A stretch of DNA of 25,094 bases from Welwitschia mirabilis (taxonomy: Eukaryota > Gnetophyta > Gnetopsida > Welwitschiales), in assembly GCA_051453625.1 (NCBI GenBank), contig JBOZIK010000001.1, positions 51,727,978 through 51,753,071 on the forward strand, given 5' to 3'. This document shows, one piece after another, positions 1-8,504 of the stretch (its first letter is position 1; each line of letters starts with the position of its first letter). The position numbers and the translations under genes were made by a program. The notes beneath the pieces were generated by a model, which worked only from the letters and a program-made list of their open reading frames with translations, did not search any database and had not been told where the DNA came from.

Positions 1-1
1 G

Positions 2-325
2 AACAGAAATACAATCTCTCAATTCACAGAGCAACATGAATATGAAGATGCAAATGTCACCGTCTTCACTACGAATGAGGTGATGGTGGCAGGGGTCAAC
101 GGGAGCGCGTCGCTGCCGGTGGCGTTCGGATCAAGAGTCGCAGCAGACGAGATCATGAGGGCAGGCCTCACAAATGCTTCCGAAGAGATCGACAGAATTC
201 AGGGCCTCTTTGCTAGCGGCAACAGACAACTCGTCATATCTCTCATTTTCAGCAACAAGAACTACAATGGTAGCACCATCGAGATCCAGGGCTCCGACTT
301 CTTCTTCGAACTGTTAAGAGGATGA
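2..325 (+). pseudogene. Dirigent protein gene, 3'-truncated, 5' end outside window
   Basis: The frame is open from base 2 and gives 107 residues up to the TGA at 323-325. Dirigent proteins are secreted beta-barrel proteins that steer stereoselective coupling of phenoxy radicals in lignan and lignin formation. Family hallmarks are visible in order: a TVFTTNEV strand, SLPVAFGS, an IQGLFAS strand and YNGSTIEIQGSD. The usual C-terminal strands, with a VGGTG-like motif and an ARGY-like end, are absent. The frame stops just after FFFELLRG, where the family normally continues for about 25-35 residues. The stop codon's first two bases are the terminal TG of the adjoining copia LTR, so truncation by insertion is the simplest reading. 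The signal peptide and N-terminus lie left of the window. Local GC is much higher than in the flanking transposon DNA, as in many monocot genes. Confidence 0.8.
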
Positions 326-630
326 ATAAACATTCAGTAAGAAAAACAAACAGGATATGTGCACAATAGAAGATACATGTTTTTGGAATTGCCTGCACTT
401 TATTCATCATCACCAACTCTTAAATAAGCTTTGAACATAATAGAAAACACCAGAAAATATGTAGCCACAACCCACAACGTCAGAAAAATAAGTGAACATG
501 TGCAACTAACTCCTAAAATTTAGGCAACAATGCCTTATTCTCCAAACCACTGAAACTTACTCCTAATAACTAGGACAAACTTTGATTAAGTTAAAACAAT
601 TACTTAATAATAGGAAAATAACATTCAACA
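323..630 (-). repeat. 3' LTR of the left copia element
   Basis: On the minus strand the segment starts TGTTGAATGTT immediately after a polypurine tract and ends ATGTTTATTCA next to the dirigent frame, giving the canonical TG...CA ends with a short inverted similarity. At about 308 bp it is in the normal size range for Tork-type LTRs. The outer boundary at 323 is inferred from the TG dinucleotide and the break in dirigent coding. No second copy exists in the window to confirm it. Confidence 0.65.
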
Positions 631-641
631 ATCCTTCCCTT
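631..641 (-). other. Polypurine tract of the left copia element
   Basis: The minus strand reads AAGGGAAGGAT directly before the LTR start TGTTGAATG. This is the position and composition of the plus-strand DNA synthesis primer of LTR retrotransposons, and it fixes the inner edge of the 3' LTR at base 630. Confidence 0.75.
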
Positions 642-667
642 AAACTAAAAGTTTGGAAAATTTCAGT

Positions 668-1423
668 TTAATGGAACTGATCAAATGAGCAAACTCCAAG
701 CAAATTCCTTAGCTTTTGAAACATGGGAAACTTTAATGGCTTGGTCAATATGTTTGCAATCTGTTCTTCACTTTTGTAGTAGAGAAGATCAGTTGTTCCG
801 TCCTTTGTAAGATCCCTTAGAAAGTGAAATTTCACATCTATGTGCTTGATTCTTCCATGTAGAACAGGATTTTTAGAGAGCTTGATTGCAGAACTATTGT
901 CACAATAAATTATAGTAGCTCCATCTTGCTTGAAGTGTAGCTCCTCAAGAATTTTCCTTAGCCAAATAGCTTGACAAGTGCAGGTTGTTGCAGCAATAAA
1001 TTCAACCTCTATTGTTGACAAAGTGACTATTGGCTACTTTTTGGATGACCATGAAACAACTCCTGTTCCCAACATAAAAACATAACCTGAAGTACTTTTT
1101 CTATCATCTTGATCACCTGCAAAGTCACTGTCAGTAAATCCTAACAAATTTGAAACCTTTCCTTTACTATAGAACAGCCCAAGATCTTTAGTTCCTTGCA
1201 AGTAACAGAGAATTCTCTTAGTTGTCAATAAATGCATTTCAGTTGAACTCTCCATATACCTGCTTATCAAACTCACAGAGTGCATGATGTCAAGTCTTGT
1301 AGCTATTAAGTACATTAAGCTTCCAACAATTTGCTTATAAAGAGTGTTGTTCACTCTCTTCCCTTCTCTCTTTAGCTTTAAGCCAAACTCAGTTGGGGTG
1401 CTTACAGGATTGCAATCCTTCAT
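668..1423 (-). pseudogene. Copia RNase H region (end of pol)
   Basis: This is the 3' end of the copia polyprotein. RNase H degrades the RNA strand of the RNA/DNA hybrid during reverse transcription. Two open blocks (1423-1034 and 1021-668) are separated by a stop at 1022-1033. Recognisable features are the RT-RH connection with VGSLMYLIATRLDI, the first acidic site FTDSDFAGD followed by DDRKSTSGY, the AEAEYIAA equivalent (here IEVEFIAA), YCDNSSAIKLSKNP, the RIKHIDVKFHFLRD block and a final ILTKPL. The acidic catalytic positions appear kept. The block ends FDQFH just before the polypurine tract, which is normal for the family. Confidence 0.88.
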
Positions 1424-1495
1424 GTTGAACCTACTTAGAACATCTTGAACATATTTCTTTTGTGAAACAAAGATGCCATCAACTGATTGTACAAT

Positions 1496-2230
1496 TTATA
1501 TGCCAAGAAAATAGTGCATTAAGCCAAGATCTGACATTTCAAACTCAACCATCATAGATTTCTTGAATTCTTCAAACATGGCACTATCATTTCTAGTGAA
1601 TATAAGGTCTTCAACATATAAACACACAACAATCATTTTCCCTTTAACTCCAATTTTAACAAAAAGAGTATGTTCATATGGACATTTAGTGAAACCAACT
1701 CTTAAAAAATAAGCTTCAATACGACTGTACCAAGCTCGTGGAGCTTGTTTCAAGCCATATAAAGCTTTTTTAAGCTTATAAACTTTATTTTCACTCCTAA
1801 GTTTTACATAACTAGCAAGTTGTTCAACAAATACCTGTTCTAGAAGGTCACCATGTAGGAATGCTGATTTCACATCTAATTGGAAGATAGGCCAAGAATG
1901 TTGGGCTACTAGTGCAACCACTAGTCTGATGGTATCATGTCTTGCTACAAGGGCAAACACTTCTTTATAATCTATCCCAAACTCTTGCTTATAGCCTTTG
2001 GCTACTAAGCGTGCTTTGTACTTGTCAACTTTTCCATTCTCCTTTAATTTTGTTTTGTATACGCATTTAACACCAATTGTTTTGTGTCTTTTCGAAAGAT
2101 CAGTCAACTCCCATGTGTTGTTCCGTTCTATGGCCATAATTTCTTCATCCATCACCTTTTGTCATTTTGACTCTTTAACAGCATTTTCAAAAGTTGTTGG
2201 GTCACAATCTGCAAATAAGGCAAAATGGGT
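1496..2230 (-). pseudogene. Copia reverse transcriptase domain
   Basis: Frame 2155-1496 carries a nearly complete copia RT, which copies element RNA to cDNA. In order there are NTWELTDL, a YKARLVAKGY block, the first catalytic Asp in FQLDVKSAFLHG, KLKKALYGLKQAPRAWY, and the active-site box, which reads YVEDLIF where copia elements have YVDD. It ends MSDLGLMHYFLGI. The D-to-E change in the active-site box would be expected to impair or abolish polymerase activity. A stop follows FLGI (1497-1499), so RT and RNase H are now in separate frames. The upstream part (2156-2230) has another stop between the IN-RT linker and RT. Confidence 0.9.
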
Positions 2231-2249
2231 AATTGGGTCTTCAGTTGGT

Positions 2250-3480
2250 CAATCCCGGTTACTTCAAAATCTTTCATCCAAGCCGGTCTCCTTCTAATAC
2301 GGCTAGGACGAGGTTCAGCAGCTGCATTAGTTTGCTCTACAATTTTTACGGCTATTGGAGCTTCATTCGGTGAGTCTTCAAATGGTAGGCCTACTTGATT
2401 CAAAGGATGCTGCATTTCTTCTTTAATATCAATGTCAAAATGAGTTTGAGCAGGCTGTTATTCATCCTAATTCCAAGTGTTTTCCTCGTTAAAAATAACA
2501 TCCCTGCTAGTTAAAATTTTCTTTGTTAGTGGATTAAATAATTTATACACTTTAGACACATCACTTACACCGAGAAAGATACATTTTTCTCCCTTATCAT
2601 CAAGCTTCTTTCTCTTCTCATCTGAAACATGTGCATGAGCAATGCACCCAAAAATTCTGAAGTGATGTACAGCTAGTTTCTTTCCACTTCAAGCCTCCTC
2701 TAGTGTCATGTTTTTAATAGCAAAGGTAGGATTTCTGTTCAAGACATGGACACTCCAATTTACGGCTTCTGGCCAAAAGTTTTTTGGAAGCCTTCCTCCT
2801 GCAAGCATGCTTCTCACCATATTGAGCATAGTTCTATTTTTTCTCTCTGATATGCCATTCTAGTAGGGTGAATATGCTATTGTAAGCTCTCTCTTGATGC
2901 CATGATTATCACAAAAATCATTAAATTCTTTGGAATAATATTCTTCCCCACGATCAGTACGAAGAGATTGAATGGATTTGCCAGTTTCATTCTCAACATG
3001 TGCCTTGAAGCTTTTAAATGCATCAAAAGCTTCTAATTTCTCTTGCAAAAAGTAAATCCATGTTTTTCTAGAATAATCATCAATGAAGGTAAGTAAGTAA
3101 TTTTTACCCCCATTCAAAACTGGTTTTATTGGCCCGCAAATGTCAAAATGTACTAGCTTTAGAACATGTTTTTCTCTTCAAGACTTTCCTTTAGGAAATG
3201 GTGACCGATGTTGTTTGCCAACAACACATTCTTCACAAACTTGGGATAGAATGTCAATTTGAGGAAGGCCACGTACCATCTCTTTCTGCTTAAGAGTCTT
3301 CAAACCTCCAAAATTAAGGTTTCCATACCGAAAATGCCAAAGCCATTGAGGAGTCTTTTACTTTAGTCATCAAGCAAGGTTGCAAACATTCAATCTTCAA
3401 TGGAAACAATTTGTTGGAAGTTATTGAAACTACTATAATAGCCCCTCTAGAAGGATCATATATTTCACAAGTGGCCTTAG
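2250..3480 (-). pseudogene. Copia integrase domain and linker
   Basis: Integrase inserts the cDNA into the host genome. The minus strand shows a pre-integrase zinc-finger region, with WHFRYGNLN (the second His of the HHCC finger is Asn) and CEECVVGK at about 3250-3340. The core follows: FDICGP (first catalytic Asp, near 3143), FIDDYSRKTWIYF, the second Asp in SLRTDRGEEY (near 2954), and the Glu of ISERKN (2845-2847). A TAG stop at 2860-2862 replaces the Gln expected after AYSPY. Further down come a KVFGC-like block (RIFGCIAHAH) and the FLGVSD motif. The frame 2415-2152 (QHPLNQVGLPFEDSPNE...) is the proline- and charge-rich linker to RT. Confidence 0.87.
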
Positions 3481-3511
3481 TAATGGTGATTACATAACCC
3501 TTTTCTTACAA

Positions 3512-3730
3512 TTAACCAGCACTTAACAAATTACTTTTTAAGTTAGGAACATTAAAGACATTAGAAATTGTTTCTACAAAACCATTCCTGGTTCTAATAC
3601 TGATATCACCTTTTCCCATAACATTGATTATAGAACAATATCCAAAAGCTATAGTGGAATGAAAATCTTCATTTAGATAAGAGAAAGAAGATTTATTACC
3701 ACACATATAATTACTGCAGCCTGTATCAAC
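3512..3730 (-). pseudogene. Copia aspartic protease domain
   Basis: This is the retropepsin-like protease that processes the polyprotein. The active-site Asp triad is intact as VDTGCSNYMCGNK, with DTG encoded at 3719-3727. The rest of the domain (3706-3512) contains YCSIINVMGKGDISIRT, then NGFVETISNVFNVPNLKSNLLSAG, which leads into the pre-integrase region as usual. A TGA sits three codons upstream of DTG, probably a former Trp or similar codon, so gag and protease are no longer one frame. Confidence 0.87.
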
Positions 3731-3759
3731 ATATCAAAGATATGAGTTGTGAAGTTCCT

Positions 3760-4674
3760 GCTTGTCTTGAACTGCCATTAACAAGGTTTCTATTTCTTTC
3801 TTTTCTGCAAAATTTGATTTTTCTTCTTTTTCTTTGTCATTAGACAAATTAGTATGACATTCGGAATGGTAATGACCAAACTTATAACATCAAAAACACT
3901 CTACCTTTGACTTGTCAAACTGCTGATTTTGTCCTCTGCCTTGAGGTTGATTATCTTCAGCCTTGACATGCCTGACATAATCTCCTCTTCCTCGTCCCCT
4001 TCCTCTACCTCTACCTCTTCCTTTGAATTATAGGGCTTTAAAGCTTGCTCTTCTGTAGTTAAAGTTCTATTCATCTTTTGCTCATGGACTATTAAGAAAC
4101 TTTGAAGTTCATCAAGGGAGAGTGCATCAATGTCCTTGGATTCTTCAATTGAGTAGATAACATAGTCAAACTTTGATGTCAAATAATGCGCGATCTTCTC
4201 AATAACGACAGTATCTGTCAACTTCTTACCATGAAATTGCATATTATTAGCTATTCTCATGGTCCTTGCACAGTAACTGGTAACAGATTCATCATCCTTC
4301 ATTTGAAGAATCTCAAAGTCCTTCCTCAAGACTTGAAGTTGTGCTCACTTCACTCTAGTAGAGCCCTGATATTTTTTCTTCATAGAGTCCCAAATATCCT
4401 TGGAAGTTTCCTTTTTGAGAATGGTTTCCAAGACCGACCGATCAATAGCTTGAAACAAATACTTTTTTGCTTTTAAGTCTTTCAACTTTATGCCCTCCAA
4501 ATCTTTTTGTTGTGCATCTGTAAGTGTCTCTCCATCTTTTGGTGCTACTACATCATTTTCAATAACCTACCAATACTCTTTTGACCTTAAGAAGTTCTCC
4601 ATCAACATGCTCTAATGAACATAGTGACCATCAAAGCGTGGAATGGCTGGCTGCACAAAGTTTTTAGAAGCCAT
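3760..4674 (-). pseudogene. Copia gag (capsid-like) region with CCHC zinc knuckle
   Basis: Gag packages the element RNA. The ATG at 4674 opens MASKNFVQPAIPRFDGHY, a very typical plant copia gag start. The Trp expected shortly after is a TAG stop (4612-4614), and another TAG follows after SKEYW. The longest open part is 4329-3901 (MRKDFEILQMKDDESVTSYC...), typical of the gag middle domain. A CCHC nucleocapsid knuckle lies at 3857-3898: the spacing C-F-stop-C-YKFG-H-YHSE-C is kept but a TGA falls between the first two Cys. A basic Arg/Gly-type stretch at ~3965-4025 appears as acidic E runs in the 4329-3901 frame, which points to a frameshift before the knuckle. Confidence 0.87.
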
Positions 4675-4739
4675 TGCTAGAATGCTTCTTTCTCTTACTT
4701 AAAATACTCTTCTTTACAAGTATATGCCAAATGGTAGCA

Positions 4740-5240
4740 TCTGGGAATGGCTGCACTTTGTGCGAAAAAACACTAGCCTAGGTTGGGAATCACGAGTGCA
4801 CGTCGCGATGTTGGCATCACTTACATGCCTACACCACCATTGCGATCCTCCAGTGATACGCTGCTACCTGAGATCGTGATGCCCTTTTCGACAATGTTTT
4901 CTACATGTGAATCAATGACTATGGACTTTTGCAGGTTTTGAATGTTATGGACCCCCATGATGAGTGTCTGTGAATGTGGAACCATAGACTTGGAAAAGGA
5001 AAAGTGACTATTGAAATATAAGTGGGTTTTGTTCCACATTAATAAAATAAAAAGTCCTTAAACATAAATATAAATCTTGTGAATCACTCCACCTAACGCC
5101 AATTGGTTTTGGATTAGAACCTCACTTGCATTTATATGTGCTTGGGCCAAATTATGAAATTTATTAGTGACTATTAAATTTCCTAGAATAATACTCAATA
5201 AAAAATATTGCAAGGGGAGTTTCTAACCTAAAGGACATGT
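4740..5240. other. Unassigned junction DNA with an LTR-like patch
   Basis: Between the copia gag leader and the GC-richer block at 5240. No PBS can be placed confidently: the leader has TTGGCATATAC where TTGGTATCAGAGC would be expected. Around 4965-5130 there are two GTTCCACAT-type words in opposite orientation and the run TCCACCTAACGCCAATTGG, wording that is common in plant copia-like LTRs and TRIM elements. A solo LTR or fragment is therefore possible. A 72-codon minus-strand frame at 5039-4821 is open but I recognise no family in it, and part of the plus strand is also open, so I do not call a gene. Confidence 0.35.
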
Positions 5241-5287
5241 CTCACTACCACGACGGAGGAGTTGGCGGAGGGGTCAATCATCACTGA

Positions 5288-5950
5288 TGTCGATCGGAAT
5301 GGCATTCTGTTGTTCTTAGCCATCATTCATTATTGGTTGGTTTGTTCAGTGATATTAAAAATTTAATGAAAGACAGAAGCCCCAAGACATGTGACTGGCC
5401 TCCACATCATCGTGTAGGAGCCAGGAACCAGCTGCTTCATGATGATGAGGTGTGCATTAGTGGAGAAGAGGCAGACAATGCAATGCATTCCATTGAGGGT
5501 GGAGAGTACATTGAACTCACTTCGGACAGGCACCGTGCTATGGCTAATGTGGCTCTGGATCTTAGCGGCGATGTTGCGATAGAGGTCGCATTAGTGGAAA
5601 ATGAAAAAAGAGGATGATGAGCTCAGCCTCGTCATTAGCCCTGCAGATGTAGACGTTGACTCTGCCGAGCATTTTGACATGGCGATATTGCGAGGAGATG
5701 TAGGAGAGCAAAGATGATGGAATCAGGTTGACGTAGGTAAGAGGAAGAGAAAGAAAGCATGATTCTCATGAGACAGGTGATGACAGAAGAAGCATTGCCA
5801 CAAATGCAGATATGCTCCTTCGATATGCTTTATTTGGTGCAGCTTATGATTGCAAACTCACAAAATCTTGCATCTATGAAGCATAATCATTGTAATAACA
5901 ATGGTGGTGCTCATCCCAAGACACTGGGGAGGAGGGCGGCAACTAAATTA
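5288..5950 (+). pseudogene. Unrecognised coding-like remnant, frameshifted
   Basis: I do not recognise the family. The frame at 5288-5617 (about 110 codons, no clear ATG start) contains GEEADNAMHSIEGGEY and ELTSDRHRAMANVALDLSG, and is GC-richer than both flanks. At about 5608-5614, in the A-run before GAGGATGATGAG, the open reading shifts into another frame with ELSLVISPADVDVDSAEHF, which ends at a TGA near 5714. After that a third stretch reads SIATNADMLLRYALFGAAY and stops near 5881. Balanced amino-acid composition continuing across frame changes suggests an old gene or gene fragment, perhaps carried by a transposon, rather than chance. It could still be non-coding DNA of unusual composition. 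Confidence 0.35.
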
Positions 5951-5959
5951 ATGACTTAG

Positions 5960-6535
5960 CATAGAGAAGGAGGACGATGCCCTAAAAAACATAGCAGCAC
6001 ACAAAAAGAAGAAAACGGTGCCCATGAAAATGAGAAAAAACGGATTAAAAAACAACGCAAAGGAAAAATAGATCGGAAAAAAGACAAACAAATCCAATAG
6101 AAGACATCACATCACAGAAAAAGGGCATTTGTAGAAGAATAAAAAACACAGATCAAAAGCACAAACGAGGGGTGAAAATGCAATTAGATCTAAAATGCTA
6201 CCTAAAAAAAAGATAGATTGAGAGATGATTAGAAAGGAAAAACATAAAACATTAGAGAACAAGCGCAGGAAACAAAGGGAAAGCATAGGAAACCAACGTG
6301 AGGGGCATCATCAAAGAAGTAAAAAAAAAAAAAAATTATAAGAGAGTACAAGACGAATCAAACAAAGTAGATCAGCAGAGATAGAGGGCATGAAGAAACA
6401 ACAAGGAAAACAAAGCAGATCAAGAACGTGAATGGAGCGGATTAGATGAAATCAAAAAAAGGAAAGAAATAGAAGTGGATCAAAAAGAAAAGTGAAGGCA
6501 GATCAAAAAACAATTGAAGGGACAACACTCGACAT
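5960..6535 (+). other. Purine-rich tract with no gene
   Basis: About 570 bases in which the plus strand is dominated by A and G, with recurring words such as AGATCAAAAA, GGAAAA and AAGAAG and a 14-A run near 6330. No open frame of note and no clear repeat period. It may be untranslated transposon sequence, but nothing in it identifies an element. Confidence 0.5.
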
Positions 6536-7259
6536 TGATTGAAGGAAACTCTTCAAGTTTCATTATCAGTGTTCTACTTTAATGTTAACAGTGCTCTATT
6601 AATAGGTTTCATCTTTAAAGCATTATTACATTTTTAGTTTTGATATTAATAAAAAGAAAAAATCTATTGAATCCATTTGCATTAATGCAGATTGTGTTTA
6701 TCAAATTTTGATTTTTTAAAATCATTTTCCAAAACTCTCTACATCAATTTTACTGATCATGATTCAAATATTATTCATGATACCAATTAAAAACATTTAC
6801 AAGCTCTAGTTCCTAATCATTTTTCCTTTGAAAATCGTTGATTTTGTTTAGTAGAACTTTTTAGTTGGTTTTCTATTTTCTCCACTCATTTATTGTTTGA
6901 TTCAAAAAACAAAAAAAAAAAAGAAAAACTAATCTAATTTTTCTATTCATATGGGCACTTGAATTCTTCCTTTTATCATATGTTTTCATAATCTTAACAT
7001 ATACTTTTCAAAAAAAAAGGAGGAATTTTATTTTGTTAACATGATAATTATGTGAATTTTCCAAGAAACTTGCATTCAACCAAAAGCGTCTCTTAAATTT
7101 TATGCCTTGATTCATCATGAACATGTCTCTTATGGTTCTATTTATAATGTCCTTAATTAAAATAAATTGATGTTTGACTTTTGCTTTCTAAATTTAATTT
7201 GATTTATAACCAAGAAAACACAAAGACCATTAAACAAATTTCTCGATTTAGTATCTAAA
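6536..7259. other. AT-rich sequence without recognisable genes
   Basis: Very AT-rich DNA with short poly-A runs (about 6905-6920 and 7010-7018). I see no protein motif, tandem repeat or terminal repeat. The left edge of the gypsy 5' LTR may lie in this interval, but I could not place it. Confidence 0.4.
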
Positions 7260-7384
7260 AACATTAAACTTCCACATTCAACCAAAAAAATAAAAAAAGC
7301 AATACAAAATTAACATTGTTAGAAAAGGAGATCAAACTACAACATTCAAAGCTAGTCACATCTAGTAAAACTCATTCAAAAACA

Positions 7385-7484
7385 NNNNNNNNNNNNNNNN
7401 NNNNNNNNNNNNNNNNNNNNNNNNNNNNNNNNNNNNNNNNNNNNNNNNNNNNNNNNNNNNNNNNNNNNNNNNNNNNNNNNNNNN
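7385..7484. other. Assembly gap (100 N)
   Basis: Exactly 100 N, the conventional size for a gap of unknown length. The word AGTAAAACTCATTCAAA occurs on both sides (about 7365 and 7489), so the flanks may overlap or be repeat copies. Confidence 0.95.
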
Positions 7485-7489
7485 AAATT

Positions 7490-7870
7490 AGTAAAACTCA
7501 TTCAAATCTAGCTAGACATAGTTCAAAGTTAATTAAATTTAGTCAAATAATAAAACCCAATCAAACTATCAAACTTACTCAACACCAACTTGTTCAAATA
7601 ATCAAATTGAGTAAAATTCAATTATATTTAGTTAAAATAAAATAGTCAAACTTTGTCAAACGGTCAAATTTAGTTGACAGCATCACAACATCAAGACCAA
7701 GTTCCCATACTTAATCAAACCAAGTCATTCAAACTCATTCAACCACAATCAAAGTTAGTTAAACCATAGTCAAACTTACTCAAGATTAGTCAACCTTAAT
7801 TAATCTTAGTTAAACCAGGTCAATTTGTCAAATTTAGCTTAACCTCAGTCAAATCACTATCAAACCAACC
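7490..7870. repeat. Cluster of AGTCAA/TTGACY (W-box type) motifs
   Basis: Degenerate short repeats around TTAGTCAAA. Exact TTGAC[C/T] sites on the minus strand lie at 7541, 7644, 7662, 7768, 7788, 7818 and 7847, with many one-base variants (ATCAAA, GTTAAA, TTCAAA) between them. TTGACY is the WRKY-factor W-box, and the cluster sits just upstream of the TATA box at 7930. A regulatory role is inference. Confidence 0.55.
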
Positions 7871-7929
7871 AAATGACCTATCATCGAGTAACATTAGAAC
7901 TAATCTATTGCTTACGAGAGGAAAAATCT

Positions 7930-7937
7930 TATAAATA
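7930..7937 (+). promoter_or_regulatory. TATA box of the gypsy LTR
   Basis: TATAAATA, followed by G and then a leader. It lies between the W-box-rich U3-like part and a U5-like part, where the LTR core promoter belongs. Transcription would start about 30 bases downstream, near 7965. Confidence 0.5.
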
Positions 7938-8504
7938 GTTTGGCACTAGAAGGAGAGCCCCCTCTAATGGGTTTTTTAAATAATTTTTTAGATTTCTCAC
8001 ATTCACATTTTCCACCACCTTGTCTTGATTTAGAAAAACCACAATTCTAGTGTCAATAAGAGGCAAAAATACCTGTATTTCTGAGGAGATGTATAAATAC
8101 CTAATCCAAAAAACCCCTCTACACTTGTTGCAGATGAGCATCATGCCATCATGAACTACAGAGCTTAATGGGACTCATACCTTATTCATCTTACTGAGCA
8201 AATCTGTATTATGACATCCAAGAGGTTAAGGTTAACTAGTCAAGATTGAACTCCTTCATGAAAAGAGTAATGATGAAGAGTTCATCAATGAATGGGTTCA
8301 TAAAGAAAACCTAGAAACCCTACAATAGCCATTAGTACAAGGCCTAAAAAAATAAGTTGATGATGATGATAGTTTATTTTCAACCTAATTTGACAACCAT
8401 TTGGAAAGTTATTAATGACCTAAGATGAAGTCTCTAGAATAAGAAGATCTATTTAGATTTCCAACTTTGATGAGACTTCGATTCACTCCTCTGTTCCTTG
8501 TAAA

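Larger units (their letters stand above)
323..4740 (-). mobile_element. Ty1/copia retrotransposon (Tork/Tnt1-like), 5' LTR missing
   Basis: Read on the minus strand, the order is gag, protease, integrase, RT, RNase H, polypurine tract, LTR. Protease-IN-RT-RH is the copia order. The gag start (MASKNFVQPAIPRFDGHY) and the protease block VMGKGDISIRTRNGF are typical of Tnt1/Tork-type plant elements. Only one LTR (323-630) is found. Nothing resembling it follows the gag leader up to ~5300, so the 5' end is deleted or replaced. Long open stretches survive, separated by a few stops and frameshifts, so this is a non-autonomous but comparatively recent copy. The exact 5' break near 4740 is an estimate. 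Confidence 0.88.
7330..8155 (+). repeat. Probable 5' LTR (part) of the Tat gypsy element
   Basis: The segment has a repetitive AGTCAA-rich U3-like part, a TATAAATAG box at 7930, then a short leader resembling the U5 of many plant gypsy LTRs: a TTGAT...GTCAATAAGAGG block, a CCCCTCT block near 8115 and CTTGTTGCAGATGAG near 8125. The following GCTTAATGGGACTCATACC resembles the sequence normally found just after the gypsy primer-binding site. Without a second LTR copy the ends cannot be fixed. The interval contains a 100-base N gap. Confidence 0.5.

Noticed and set aside
1998-2297. 99-codon plus-strand frame opposite the copia RT
   Set aside because: It is antisense to clear RT/linker coding and has no family features.
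4680-4760. Primer-binding site for the left copia element at TTGGCATATAC
   Set aside because: Only the first few bases agree with TGGTATCAGAGC, and no LTR end precedes it, so it is not called.
5250-5265. GAGGA at 5256-5260 as a target duplication partner of GAGGA at 318-322
   Set aside because: A 5-mer in GC-rich DNA is weak evidence, no LTR end precedes it, and what follows does not continue the dirigent protein.
7316-7870. CRISPR array or classical satellite in the AGTCAA region
   Set aside because: There are no constant-length repeats and spacers and no fixed period. The motifs are short and degenerate, and lie in a plant LTR.
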